The translations under genes and the position numbers were made by a program. The notes under the pieces were generated by a model, which saw only the letters and a list, made by a program, of their open reading frames with translations, made no database searches and was not told the origin of the DNA. From JBBSUQ01 sp964389755 (GTDB lineage: Bacteria > Bacteroidota > Bacteroidia > Flavobacteriales_D > Crocinitomicaceae), in the NCBI GenBank assembly GCA_964389755.1, contig CAYMEW010000007.1, positions 1 through 64,000 of the forward strand: DNA of 64,000 nt, in the 5' to 3' direction. Below, one piece after another: positions 1-9,068 of this stretch (position 1 is its first letter; every line of letters begins with the position of its first letter).

Positions 1-229
1 TAGCATCAGTATAGCACAAGTAATGATACTGTATTATATGTACCTGTTTCAAACAATGTGTTAAAATAATCACGCTTTATCGGCGCTGTATAGAAGGCGG
101 TAATGAACCGGCTCAAAACCCGGACTTCCAGTCTGCCAAACGAACTAACCGGAAGCACGGGCCTATTCGAAAATAAAGGGCAGCACACACACCAATCCCT
201 TTTCAAAATAAAATAGCCGAAACAAAGAA

Positions 230-251
230 CGGCCTCCCCGAAGGAAGGCCG
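230..251 (-). terminator. Terminator downstream of aconitase
   Basis: An imperfect GC-rich hairpin (arms GGCCTcCC/GGaAGGCC around CGAA) lies 25 nt past the aconitase stop. On the minus strand it is followed by a T-rich stretch, which fits an intrinsic terminator. Positions 1-229 contain no gene I can support. Confidence 0.6.
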
Positions 252-275
252 CTATCTGGATAATCTGTAATCAAA

Positions 276-2543
276 TTACTGTTGGTTGAGCCTTTTAATG
301 AGGTTCAGGGCCGATCCCGCTTTAAACCACTCGATCTGCTGATCGTTATAGGTGTGGTTGAGCAGGATGTGATCCTTCGAACCGTTCTCGTGTACCACTT
401 CCATTGTCAATGGTTTATTCGGTGCGAAGTTCTCAAGGTCGATGAAATTGAATGTATCCGCTTCCTGGATCTTATCGTAGTCAGACTCATTGGCGAAGGT
501 CAGACCGAGCATACCCTGCTTTTTCAGGTTCGTCTCGTGGATACGTGCAAACGATTTCACGATCACCGCACGAACTCCGAGGTGACGCGGTTCCATCGCC
601 GCATGTTCACGCGAAGAGCCTTCTCCGTAGTTATGATCTCCCACAACCACTGTCGGAACACCTGCCGCTTTGTAAGCACGCTGTACCGCAGGAACTTCAC
701 CGACCTCACCTGTCAGCTGGTTCTTAACCTTGTTCGTTTCTTTATTAAAGAAGTTGACCGCTCCGATCAACATGTTGTTCGAAATGTTGTCGAGGTGACC
801 GCGGTAACGCAACCACGGACCGGCCATTGAAATGTGGTCCGTCGTACATTTTCCTTCTACTTTGATAAGCAGTTTGGCACCCGTGAGGTTCTTACCGTCC
901 CATGCCGGGAAAGATTCCAGTAACTGTAAACGTGAAGAATCCGGTTTAACAACTACTTCCACATCCGAACCGTCTTCTGCCGGCGCCTGGTAACCCGGGT
1001 CATCCACGTCGTATCCTTTCGGAGGAAGTTCCCAGCCTGTCGGCGGGTCGAGTTTCACATCCTCTCCTTTATCGTTCTTCAGTGTATCGGTGATCGGGTT
1101 GAAACCAAGATCCCCGGAGATTGCGATCGCAGCTACCATTTCCGGTGAAGCCACGAAAGCGTGTGTATTCGGGTTACCGTCTGCTCGCTTGGAGAAGTTC
1201 CGGTTAAAGGAGTGAATAATCGTGTTCTTTTCACCTTTCTCGGCTCCTTCACGGTCCCACTGACCGATACACGGACCGCAGGCGTTGGTAAAGACTTTCG
1301 TACCGAGTTTTTCAAAGGTATTGATGAAACCATCGCGCTCTACTGTAAAGCGGATCATTTCGGAACCCGGGTTGATCCCGAAATCAGCCTTGGGATGCAG
1401 GCCTTTCTCGAGTGCCTGTGTGGCAATGGATGCTGCCCGGGATAAGTCTTCATACGAAGAGTTCGTACACGAACCGATGAGTCCCCACTCTACTTTAAGC
1501 GGCCATCCGTTATCGGTCGCTTCCTGGCGCATTTTCGATACGGGAGTTCCGCGATCCGGGGTAAACGGACCGTTAATATGTGGCTCGAGTTCAGAAAGAT
1601 TGATCTCGATCAACTGGTCGAAATATTTTTCCGGATCTGCATATACTTCGGCATCCCCGGTAAGGTGTTCGGCAATTTTATCAGCCGCATCCACCACTTC
1701 CTCGCGACCTGTGGCGCGGAGGTAACGTCTCATGGAATCATCGTAACCGAAGGTAGAGGTCGTTGCTCCGATCTCCGCTCCCATGTTACAGATCGTACCT
1801 TTTCCGGTACAGGAGAGTGACTGTGCACCTTCTCCGAAATATTCCACGATGCATCCGGTACCGCCTTTTACGGTCAAAATATCCGCAACTTTGAGGATTA
1901 CGTCTTTCGGGGCGGTCCAGCCGTTGAGTTTTCCGGTCAGCTTAACACCGATGAGTTTCGGAAACTTCAGTTCCCAGGGCATTCCGGCCATCACGTCAAC
2001 CGCGTCGGCACCACCCACACCGATGGCTACCATTCCGAGTCCTCCGGCATTTACAGTATGTGAATCCGTTCCGATCATCATTCCACCCGGAAATGCATAG
2101 TTTTCGAGAACAACCTGGTGAATGATCCCGGCTCCGGGCTTCCAGAAACCGATCCCGTATTTGTTGGAGATCGATGAGAGGAAGTTAAACACCTCGTTGT
2201 TCTGATTGAGCGCTGCCTGTAAATCTTTATCGGCACCGATCTTTGCCTGAATGAGGTGATCGGCATGTACTGTCGAAGGAACCGCTGCCTTTTTCTTCCC
2301 TGCCTGCATAAACTGCAAAAGGGCCATTTGAGCCGTGGCATCCTGCATGGCAACACGATCCGGAGCGAAATCCACATACGACTTACCGCGCTCGTAGGCT
2401 TCGGCAGCATCCTTGTCCCACAGGTGGGCGTAAAGAATCTTTTCCGTGAGCGTAAGTGGTTTGTTCAAAATACCCCGTGCAGCCTCCACCCGTTCCGGGA
2501 AAGACGCGTACACCTTTTTGATCATGTCTAAATCGAATACCAT
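276..2543 (-). CDS. acn: Aconitate hydratase
   Basis: This 755-aa enzyme of the TCA cycle interconverts citrate and isocitrate using a [4Fe-4S] cluster in the cytoplasm. The three cluster cysteines are visible: C359 in GSCTNSS, and C422 and C425 in ACGPCIGQW. The substrate-binding segment GTDSHTVNAGGLG lies near 158-170. The C-terminal swivel domain carries GDHNYGEGSSREHAA near residue 650. Length and N-terminus fit the mitochondrial-type aconitase common in Bacteroidota rather than AcnB. It is transcribed alone, away from the ribosomal operon, from a phylum-type promoter at 2576-2606, with a terminator at 230-251. M7 is an alternative start. The identification is secure. Confidence 0.96.
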   Translation of the reverse strand: MVFDLDMIKKVYASFPERVEAARGILNKPLTLTEKILYAHLWDKDAAEAYERGKSYVDFAPDRVAMQDATAQMALLQFMQAGKKKAAVPSTVHADHLIQAKIGADKDLQAALNQNNEVFNFLSSISNKYGIGFWKPGAGIIHQVVLENYAFPGGMMIGTDSHTVNAGGLGMVAIGVGGADAVDVMAGMPWELKFPKLIGVKLTGKLNGWTAPKDVILKVADILTVKGGTGCIVEYFGEGAQSLSCTGKGTICNMGAEIGATTSTFGYDDSMRRYLRATGREEVVDAADKIAEHLTGDAEVYADPEKYFDQLIEINLSELEPHINGPFTPDRGTPVSKMRQEATDNGWPLKVEWGLIGSCTNSSYEDLSRAASIATQALEKGLHPKADFGINPGSEMIRFTVERDGFINTFEKLGTKVFTNACGPCIGQWDREGAEKGEKNTIIHSFNRNFSKRADGNPNTHAFVASPEMVAAIAISGDLGFNPITDTLKNDKGEDVKLDPPTGWELPPKGYDVDDPGYQAPAEDGSDVEVVVKPDSSRLQLLESFPAWDGKNLTGAKLLIKVEGKCTTDHISMAGPWLRYRGHLDNISNNMLIGAVNFFNKETNKVKNQLTGEVGEVPAVQRAYKAAGVPTVVVGDHNYGEGSSREHAAMEPRHLGVRAVIVKSFARIHETNLKKQGMLGLTFANESDYDKIQEADTFNFIDLENFAPNKPLTMEVVHENGSKDHILLNHTYNDQQIEWFKAGSALNLIKRLNQQ

Positions 2544-2575
2544 CGGTCTTATTATTGGTTTTTAAATTTCTTTCG

Positions 2576-2606
2576 CAAATTTAGTAAAATGTTTACGAAA
2601 CATCAA
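2576..2606 (-). promoter_or_regulatory. Promoter of aconitase gene
   Basis: Read on the minus strand, TTG, 20 nt, then TAAATTTG matches the Bacteroidota housekeeping promoter (TTG-N17-20-TAnnTTTG). It lies about 35 nt upstream of the aconitase start codon. Confidence 0.6.
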
Positions 2607-2705
2607 GCGGCACAGGGGCCTATATTCCTTATTTAGAAAGGTTACATGAAAGCTGGGAAAAGTTTGAAAATCCAAATTCTCAGGCGATTTTTAATGCCGA
2701 AAAAA

Positions 2706-2734
2706 TTGTTTCTCAAAAGAAAACGCTATCTTTG
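2706..2734 (+). promoter_or_regulatory. Promoter of rpsF-rpsR-rplI operon
   Basis: TTG, 18 nt, TATCTTTG is a near-perfect Bacteroidota promoter. It ends 35 nt before the rpsF start and should drive the three-gene ribosomal operon. Confidence 0.7.
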
Positions 2735-2769
2735 CACCCTTTAAAACTAATTATTAATTAAGATTTAGT

Positions 2770-3126
2770 ATGAATTCTTACGAAACTGTTTTCATTTTAA
2801 CTCCCGTTTTGTCTGAGGATCAGGCAAAGGAAGCAGTGCAGAAATTCGAAGGCGAGATCAAGTCTTTGGGTGGAAAAGTGAAGCACACGGAGAGCTGGGG
2901 CCTGAAAAAACTGGCTTACCCGATCCAGAAAAAGTCGACTGGTTTTTACTTCCTGCTCGAATTTGAAGCGGAAGGAACAACTGTTGCCGACCTCGAACTG
3001 TCTTTCAAACGTGATGAGCGCGTGATGCGTTTCCTTACTGTAAAGATGGAAAAGGATCACCTGGAATATGCCGAAAAACGTCGCCAGAAAATGGGCGAGA
3101 AAAAAACAGCGGCTGCCGAGGCTTAA
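2770..3126 (+). CDS. rpsF: 30S ribosomal protein S6
   Basis: This 118-aa protein binds the 30S platform as a partner of S18. The N-terminus MNSYETVFILTPVLSE and the later WGLKKLAYPIQKKSTGFY segment are typical of S6. An acidic and lysine-rich C-terminal tail ends KKTAAAEA. It is the first gene of an rpsF-rpsR-rplI operon: rpsR starts 26 nt downstream and the genes share the promoter at 2706-2734. No single-strand-binding protein gene sits between rpsF and rpsR here. Confidence 0.97.
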   Translation: MNSYETVFILTPVLSEDQAKEAVQKFEGEIKSLGGKVKHTESWGLKKLAYPIQKKSTGFYFLLEFEAEGTTVADLELSFKRDERVMRFLTVKMEKDHLEYAEKRRQKMGEKKTAAAEA

Positions 3127-3152
3127 TCACTAACATTTAAAACATTCAAAAG

Positions 3153-3416
3153 ATGGCACAAAACGATATTCGCTATTTGACTCCGATCAATATTGAGATC
3201 AAAAAAGAAAAATACTGCCGATTCAAAAAGAGCGGTATTAAATTCATCGATTACAAAGACCCGAACTTCCTGTTGAAGCTGGTGAACGAACAGGGGAAGA
3301 TCCTTCCGCGTCGTATTACCGGTACTTCTGCCAAATACCAGAAGAAAGTAAACAAAGCGATCAAGCGCGCACGCCACATCGCCGTTCTTCCTTACGTGGG
3401 TGACATGTTGAAATAA
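3153..3416 (+). CDS. rpsR: 30S ribosomal protein S18
   Basis: This 87-aa basic ribosomal protein pairs with S6 on the 30S platform. The conserved S18 core is seen as YCRFKKSGIKFIDYKD, LPRRITGTSAKYQKKV and the ending IKRARHIAVLPYVGD. The length is normal for the family. It lies between rpsF and rplI with short gaps of 26 and 34 nt, so co-transcription is expected. Confidence 0.97.
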   Translation: MAQNDIRYLTPINIEIKKEKYCRFKKSGIKFIDYKDPNFLLKLVNEQGKILPRRITGTSAKYQKKVNKAIKRARHIAVLPYVGDMLK

Positions 3417-3450
3417 ACGTGAATTATTAACAGGACAAAAAACTAAGACA

Positions 3451-3897
3451 ATGGAAGTAATTCTGAAAAAAAACGTAGATAAACTCGGGTATGCCAACGA
3501 ACTGGTAACAGTAAAACCGGGATACGGGCGTAACTTTCTGATCCCGCAGGGATACGCTGTCCTCGCTACGGCTTCTGCCAAAAAAGCACACGAGGAAGTA
3601 ATGAAGCAAAAAGCACACAAAGAGACCAAGATCCTCGCCGAAGCCGAAGCAATTGCTGAAAAACTGGTTGACGTGAAAATCTCTATCGCTACCAAAGCAG
3701 GAGAGAACGGTAAGATCTTTGGTTCGGTAAACACCGTGCAGCTTGCAGAAGCACTCAAAAAAGAAGGTTTCGACATCGACCGTAAATCTTTGAAGATCAA
3801 AGACGAACCTATCCGCGAGGTTGGTTCTTACGAAGCGGAAGCAAACCTGCACAAAGGAGTGAAACCGACTTTCAAATTTGAAGTAGTGGGCGAATAA
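3451..3897 (+). CDS. rplI: 50S ribosomal protein L9
   Basis: This 148-aa protein binds 23S rRNA at the base of the L1 stalk. The N-terminal domain opens MEVILKKNVDKLG and continues with the signature GYGRNFLIPQGYAV. A long lysine/alanine-rich connecting helix (about 45-75) leads to the C-terminal domain. It is the last gene of the operon, and a strong intrinsic terminator follows at 3921-3959. Confidence 0.97.
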   Translation: MEVILKKNVDKLGYANELVTVKPGYGRNFLIPQGYAVLATASAKKAHEEVMKQKAHKETKILAEAEAIAEKLVDVKISIATKAGENGKIFGSVNTVQLAEALKKEGFDIDRKSLKIKDEPIREVGSYEAEANLHKGVKPTFKFEVVGE

Positions 3898-3920
3898 TAT
3901 AAACGCTCAGACAAATACTC

Positions 3921-3959
3921 AAAAAGCCCTCTGTCACTGACGGAGGGCTTTTTATTTTT
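3921..3959 (+). terminator. Terminator of ribosomal operon
   Basis: A long hairpin with arms AAAAAGCCCTC and GAGGGCTTTTT is followed by a T-rich tail, 24 nt after the rplI stop. Confidence 0.85.
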
Positions 3960-4004
3960 CAGGAGCACGCCGGTCATTTAACAGATTCTTGGCATCTTTG
4001 TCCT

Positions 4005-5108
4005 ATGAGAGCGCTTTTGATAATTTTCTTACCCGCCTTACTGATAGCCTGCGGTCCGCGAAAGAACACAGAAAAACAAGTGGACAGCGAACACGGACGC
4101 AACCTGGTCCGCTATGCTCACCATTTCGAGATCTTCGACTACGATACAGTCCAGGTGATCCACATTCGCAACCCCGAGAACGGTGAAATCGAATACCGAT
4201 ACTTCCTGTCCGAGTCAGAAAACTATAAACCGGGTTATGAAAAACTTCCGAATTTCCTGGACAAAGTAGCAGCCCTGAGCGCCACGCAGATCGGCATGCT
4301 CGGGAAACTCGATGAAGAACACATTATTTCTGCGATTACGGACGCGGACTATGTGTACAACGCGCTGGTGCGGGAAGGCGTGGAAACCGATAAAGTAATG
4401 GAACTCGGCGATGAAAGTGCCGTAAGTCCCGAACGGATCATTAACAGCGAGGCGCAAATCGTTTTTTATTCGGGCTTCGGAAAAGCATTCCCACATGCCG
4501 ATAAACTGGCCAAACGCGATGTGCTGACGATACCGGTATACGACTGGAAAGAACTTCACCCGCTCGGGAAAGCGGAATGGATCCTGTTCTTCGGCTACAT
4601 CTGCGGAAAAGCGGAAGAGGCAAAAGCTTATTTTGAAAAAACGGAAAGGGAGTACCAGGCATTGCTTTACAAAGCGCGCGAGGTTGAAGAAAGTCCTTCC
4701 GTACTCAGCGGAAATCTCTACGGGGATATCTGGCATTGTCCGGGTGGAAAAAGTTACATGGCTCATCTTTTTCACGACGCACAACTCTCCTACCGCTATT
4801 CCAATACTTCGGAAACAGGGAGTGTGGCACTGAGTCTAGAAAACATCTTTCGCGAAAACCGCGATGCCGATTTTTGGTTTAACCCGGGTGTGGCTTCCAA
4901 AAATGCACTCATTATGAGCAACCCGCGAGCGGAAGAATTCAAAGCTTACCAGAATGATGCTGTTTATTGCTATTCCCACAATTCTGCCAAATACTGGGAA
5001 CTGGCTGCTATAGAACCGCAACACGTGCTCTACGATTATTTAATGATCTGCCACCCCGGATCGGTAAAAGATCAAAGCAGTTACTTCTACGAAAAACTCA
5101 GCGATTGA
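4005..5108 (+). CDS. ABC importer substrate-binding lipoprotein
   Basis: This 367-aa periplasmic binding protein has a lipoprotein signal peptide with lipobox LLIAC (Cys16). The fold is of the class III (BtuF/FhuD/FepB) type that captures iron chelates, heme or cobalamin. The family inference rests on its length, the lipobox and the genes directly downstream: a FecCD-type permease and an ATPase, coupled to each other by overlaps. The substrate cannot be read from sequence. A TANNTTTG-like element (CATCTTTG, one mismatch) lies just before the ATG. Its stop codon overlaps the TTG start of the permease gene. Confidence 0.82.
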   Translation: MRALLIIFLPALLIACGPRKNTEKQVDSEHGRNLVRYAHHFEIFDYDTVQVIHIRNPENGEIEYRYFLSESENYKPGYEKLPNFLDKVAALSATQIGMLGKLDEEHIISAITDADYVYNALVREGVETDKVMELGDESAVSPERIINSEAQIVFYSGFGKAFPHADKLAKRDVLTIPVYDWKELHPLGKAEWILFFGYICGKAEEAKAYFEKTEREYQALLYKAREVEESPSVLSGNLYGDIWHCPGGKSYMAHLFHDAQLSYRYSNTSETGSVALSLENIFRENRDADFWFNPGVASKNALIMSNPRAEEFKAYQNDAVYCYSHNSAKYWELAAIEPQHVLYDYLMICHPGSVKDQSSYFYEKLSD

Positions 5109-6100
5109 CGCCGGTATTCAAATACAGCCTGTTATTCGGCGGACTGTTCGTCGTACTGTTGCTATTGATCATCCTTGACCTGTTTGGTGGCAGTAACCCG
5201 ATCCCCCTGTCCGAATTCAGCAGTCTTGCAGGTGGCGATCAACTCAGCGACAACGGTTTTATCCTGCATGAATTCCGCGTTCCGCGCACGGTAATGGCCA
5301 TTTTAGCGGGTGGCGGACTTTCGCTTGCAGGACTGCTCATGCAAACTCTGTTCAATAATCCGTTGGCCGGGCCGTATGTCCTGGGAATTAACTCCGGATC
5401 GAGTTTGCTTGTTGCACTATGCCTTTTAAGCGGGATTCCCTTCTTCAGCACGGATCTCGGAGTCATTACCGGTGCCATTGCGGGCGCTGCCATTATGGGA
5501 ATGATCCTGCTGACTTTTGCACTGTTCGTTCGATCCATCCTTTCACTCCTGCTTATCGGGCTCATGATCGGGAGTTTCAGCGGTGCGTTTGTTTCCGTAC
5601 TCCAAAGTTATTCATCAGCCGAATCGCTCAAGGTTTTCACGATGTGGTCGCTCGGTTCGCTTCAGAACACGGCTCCCGGTCAGTTACCCGTGATCCTGCT
5701 GTTTTTTATTACCGGGATCCTGCTGACCATTTTACTCAACAAACCACTCAATGCGCTCGTGCTCGGCGAATTTCACGCGCGCAACCTCGGCATTTCGGTT
5801 AAACGCGTACGCATTGTCATCATTGTCGTAACGGCGCTTTTCACCGGGCTTATTACAGCTTATTGCGGTCCGATTGCCTTTGTGGGATTAGCCGTTCCAA
5901 ACCTGGTCCGCATTCTTTTTCGGACACAAAATCACCGGGTTCTTCTCCCCGGGACTTTACTCGCCGGCAGTTGTTTTATGCTTTTCTGTGATTACGTTAT
6001 CAAGTTGTTCGAAAACACGCTTCCGCTTCCGGTTAATGCCCTCACATCGCTGATCGGTGCACCATTCGTCGTATTCTTAATTCTCAAACGCCGGGTATGA
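5105..6100 (+). CDS. FecCD-family ABC transporter permease
   Basis: This 331-aa inner-membrane permease has about nine hydrophobic segments. The family hallmark LxEFRVPRTVMAILAGGGLSLAG is recognisable near the N-terminus, with the NPLAGPYVLGINSGSSL segment after it. I place the start at TTG 5105, which overlaps the TGA of the preceding gene (TTGA). An upstream ATG at 4967 would add 46 residues that merely shadow that gene. The next gene overlaps by 4 nt (ATGA). Together the three genes form one metal-chelate or cobalamin importer. Confidence 0.88.
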   Translation: MTPVFKYSLLFGGLFVVLLLLIILDLFGGSNPIPLSEFSSLAGGDQLSDNGFILHEFRVPRTVMAILAGGGLSLAGLLMQTLFNNPLAGPYVLGINSGSSLLVALCLLSGIPFFSTDLGVITGAIAGAAIMGMILLTFALFVRSILSLLLIGLMIGSFSGAFVSVLQSYSSAESLKVFTMWSLGSLQNTAPGQLPVILLFFITGILLTILLNKPLNALVLGEFHARNLGISVKRVRIVIIVVTALFTGLITAYCGPIAFVGLAVPNLVRILFRTQNHRVLLPGTLLAGSCFMLFCDYVIKLFENTLPLPVNALTSLIGAPFVVFLILKRRV

Positions 6101-6816
6101 TTCGTATAGAAAACTGCACTTTCGGATATGAACGCGGGCTGTATTCAAGCGATTCTCTCGAACTGGAAAACGGAAAACTTTACGCCCTGGCCGGTGCGAA
6201 CGGATCCGGAAAATCTACGTTTCTCAAAACCCTGAACGGTGACCTGCGCCCGTTTAATAAGGACGCCGGTATCTACCTGGATACACAGGATCTTTTTTCA
6301 CTTTCGCTTCGGGAAAAAGCGCTTAAAATCACGTTCGTCAGTAGCAAATCGGAAGGAATTCCTTTCCTGAAAGTTCGCGATTACGTCGCGCTCGGCCGCA
6401 CACCATATACCGGGACATTCGGTACGCTCAGTGAAGCGGATCATGCACTTATCGATTCAACCATCGCACAACTGGGCATTGGTCACATCGCTTCCAAAAT
6501 GACAACGGCAATTAGCGACGGTGAGCGACAGACTGCGAGTATTGCACGGGCACTTGTACAACAAACCTCCTGCATCCTGCTGGATGAACCCACGGCTTTT
6601 CTTGATTATCAAAACCGTGTGAAACTGATCGAATTACTCCGGGAAATCGCAAAACGGGAACAAAAGTGCATCATCCTGAGCAGTCACGATCTCGATTTAC
6701 TACTGGAGAGTCAACCCGATTTCTTACTTATCGATCAGCAGCAAAGGAAATTGAAGCATTTTAGGCCAGGTGCCTGCTCTCGTACTGAATTGTTAAAAAT
6801 CGCTTTCGGAGCATAG
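6097..6816 (+). CDS. ABC importer ATP-binding protein
   Basis: This 239-aa cytoplasmic ATPase energises the FecCD-type importer. Walker A is GANGSGKST (about 34-42), the signature is the variant ISDGERQTASIARAL, and Walker B is ILLDEPTAFLDY. The start overlaps the permease stop by ATGA, implying translational coupling. The signature reads SDGE rather than SGGE, a common variant in siderophore-type ATPases. It ends 2 nt from the convergent secreted-protein gene. Confidence 0.92.
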   Translation: MIRIENCTFGYERGLYSSDSLELENGKLYALAGANGSGKSTFLKTLNGDLRPFNKDAGIYLDTQDLFSLSLREKALKITFVSSKSEGIPFLKVRDYVALGRTPYTGTFGTLSEADHALIDSTIAQLGIGHIASKMTTAISDGERQTASIARALVQQTSCILLDEPTAFLDYQNRVKLIELLREIAKREQKCIILSSHDLDLLLESQPDFLLIDQQQRKLKHFRPGACSRTELLKIAFGA

Positions 6817-6817
6817 A

Positions 6818-7822
6818 TCATCGTCGAACGACGCGTTCCGTCTTCTCACCCGTGTCGAGAAAATAGATTCCCGGTGCGAGGTTTTGCGTGTGAATGAGTA
6901 CCAGGTTACCCTGTTCCTCGAATGTACAGTAATGATTTACCTTTCTCCCCGTACTGTTTCGCAGAACCGGGGAATGATCTCCCTGCTTTTTCACATAAAG
7001 CATATTGTGAAACGGATTCGGATAACTTGAAGCCCAATCGTCCGTGTTCACTGCGACCGAACGAATTCCCAACAATTCCCTTTTTCCGTCGAAATCCCGC
7101 GAGACAAGTCGAAAATAAAGTAGCGGAACCGCATTTACAGGGTACTCAAGGGTATAAAAGGCTCCGGCATTCATCGTTCCTGTTGCAGGCACTTTGCGCA
7201 CCTCTTTCCAGTTCGTGCCATCTTCGGATACGCTGATTACAAAATCCTTTGTGTTGTCTTCGGAGGCCGTTTTCCACGATAACAGCGCCTCTTTTCCGGA
7301 AGATGGTTCTGCGGTGAAATACAACAATTCTACAGGCAGGGCACTAACCAGGTCCAGCGAAATATTATCGATGATGAGTCCGCAACTGCTGGCAATCGCA
7401 GAACTGCTGAAAGAAATGTCCATTGCCGTGGCATTTGCCGTGAACGTGTAGGAATAACTGCTGAAACCGAAGGTGGCGTTACTTCGTGAATGCGTTGCAG
7501 AGAGCGCTGTGCCGACTTCTACCGTTATCGTTGCAGGCGTCGGGGCACTACAACCCAAAGTTCGACGCGATGAACGAAAATTGATCTTATAGAGACTTCC
7601 CACGGTAAACCCGCTCACCGTTTGGCAGATGTTCGACGTGGCGTCTATTTCGCATACCCGATTGGTGGGGCTAAGACCGCCGACATTAATTTCTGCATAG
7701 TATTCCGGAACGCAGCCCCAACCGTTTGAATTGCTAAAATTTCCATTGGTAATCATTTGTGCCGTTAAACTTTGAGAAATGAACGCACAGGCGATTACAA
7801 AGCATGTAATACGTGTTTTCAT
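6818..7822 (-). CDS. Secreted protein with type IX sorting domain
   Basis: This 334-aa protein has an N-terminal signal peptide ending near SLTAQ. A carbohydrate-binding-like beta-sandwich region (about 25-155, beginning ITNGNFSNSNGWGC) is followed by a fibronectin-like segment. The C-terminus is a type A T9SS signal, with SYPNPF near 265 and a final GIYFLDTGEKTERVVRR. The C-terminal domain should route it through the type IX secretion system. It is a paralog of the next gene upstream (7963-8955), with matching domain order. The function of the mature domain is unknown; adhesion or glycan binding is only a guess. Confidence 0.75.
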   Translation of the reverse strand: MKTRITCFVIACAFISQSLTAQMITNGNFSNSNGWGCVPEYYAEINVGGLSPTNRVCEIDATSNICQTVSGFTVGSLYKINFRSSRRTLGCSAPTPATITVEVGTALSATHSRSNATFGFSSYSYTFTANATAMDISFSSSAIASSCGLIIDNISLDLVSALPVELLYFTAEPSSGKEALLSWKTASEDNTKDFVISVSEDGTNWKEVRKVPATGTMNAGAFYTLEYPVNAVPLLYFRLVSRDFDGKRELLGIRSVAVNTDDWASSYPNPFHNMLYVKKQGDHSPVLRNSTGRKVNHYCTFEEQGNLVLIHTQNLAPGIYFLDTGEKTERVVRR

Positions 7823-7962
7823 GAGTTTCTTCTTTCAGTGATACCGGAAAAGTATCAAAAAAGAAACCAAAACACCGTTGAACTAATACGAACGTTATAG
7901 TGTTGATTTTGCGGTAAATTTATCCCCTTTTCGTGGACCTAAATACACAATTTAAAAAAGGC

Positions 7963-8955
7963 TTACTGCTTTACTACGCGAAAGGTCTTTTTACCGACAC
8001 TTACGAGGTAAACTCCGGGAGCGAGTGATTGCGTATCGACTTTCACGCCGGCACTGCTGTAAATGAACAGGCAACTGGCTGACACATCGGTACCGAGCGC
8101 TGTTCGAATTACGGGTTGCTCATTCACACCGGAAATTCCCAGCCATGCTGAAAAAGGGTTTGGATAAGCGATCTGTAGCTCAATATTCCGTTTAACCGAG
8201 CGTATTCCATAGTCCCGTTCGGTTCCGTCAATGTCGCGCTGGATCAATCGAAAATAAAGCACTTCCGACACACGATCCGTGTAATGCACCAGGTAATCCG
8301 CACCGCTGGAAAGCGAACCGGTAGCTTCTTCAAGCGCAATTCTTTCCCAGGACTTTCCATCCGCTGAAAACTGAATTTCAAAGTCTTTCGCATGCTCTTC
8401 GGATGCCGTTTTCCAGAAAATATCAATTGTTCTGTCTGCCGCTTCTGCTGCTTCGAAAGATAAGAGCGTTACCGGGAGCGGACTCACCATCGTAAGCGCG
8501 ATATCGTCCACGATCATTCCACAGGTTGTTCCCATAGACGGTGCATTCAGCGATAAGGTCATGGATGTCGCGTTGGCCGTAAACGAGTAATTCGTCGTGG
8601 TGAAGCCAAAGGTGGTGTTGCTTCGCGAAAGGGTCGTATTGATAACAGTTCCGAGTTGCACGTTGATCGTCGTGGGATTCGGTGACGGACAGCCTCCCCC
8701 GGTACGCCGGGAAGATTTTAAACTCAAAACGTACTGGCTACCGATTGTAAAACCGGTTATGGTCTGGCAGATATTGGCCCCGGCATCGATCTCTGTCACT
8801 TTATTAGATCCATTCGAACCGCCGTACACGGTTTCTGCATTGAATTCCGGACTGCATCCCCAGCCGGTGGTTGAATTAAAATTACCGTTTGTAATACTTT
8901 GTGAAAAAGCAGTACCAACTGACATCAGTGCTAAAGCGCATAAGATGGTTTTCAT
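7963..8955 (-). CDS. Secreted protein with type IX sorting domain (paralog)
   Basis: This 330-aa tandem paralog of 6818-7822 has a signal peptide (MKTILCALALMSVGTAFSQ), the same NGNFNSTTGWGCSPEF opening and the same C(9-10)T cysteine-bearing motifs. Its fibronectin-like middle leads to AYPNPFSAWLGISG and the type A T9SS tail ending VYLVSVGKKTFRVVKQ. The two genes probably arose by local duplication and then diverged. A 140-nt gap separates them, so each could have its own promoter. Molecular function is unknown. Confidence 0.75.
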   Translation of the reverse strand: MKTILCALALMSVGTAFSQSITNGNFNSTTGWGCSPEFNAETVYGGSNGSNKVTEIDAGANICQTITGFTIGSQYVLSLKSSRRTGGGCPSPNPTTINVQLGTVINTTLSRSNTTFGFTTTNYSFTANATSMTLSLNAPSMGTTCGMIVDDIALTMVSPLPVTLLSFEAAEAADRTIDIFWKTASEEHAKDFEIQFSADGKSWERIALEEATGSLSSGADYLVHYTDRVSEVLYFRLIQRDIDGTERDYGIRSVKRNIELQIAYPNPFSAWLGISGVNEQPVIRTALGTDVSASCLFIYSSAGVKVDTQSLAPGVYLVSVGKKTFRVVKQ

Positions 8956-9068
8956 AGTGCAAAAAAAATTGTTTTCCCGGCACGAAGGTATACCTATTTT
9001 CAGGTATAACGAAGACGCTTATTACTTTTAAAATTCAGTTAATACAAAAACAAGAATTACATAGATCA

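Noticed and set aside
6..206. 66-codon minus-strand frame at the left edge
   Set aside because: No family resemblance, no promoter or coupled neighbour, and atypical composition.
282..830. 182-codon plus-strand frame inside aconitase
   Set aside because: Antisense shadow of a highly conserved gene, with no motif of its own.
4967..5104. ATG 4967 as the start of the FecCD permease
   Set aside because: It would add 46 polar residues that shadow the substrate-binding gene; TTG 5105 gives a normal permease N-terminus.
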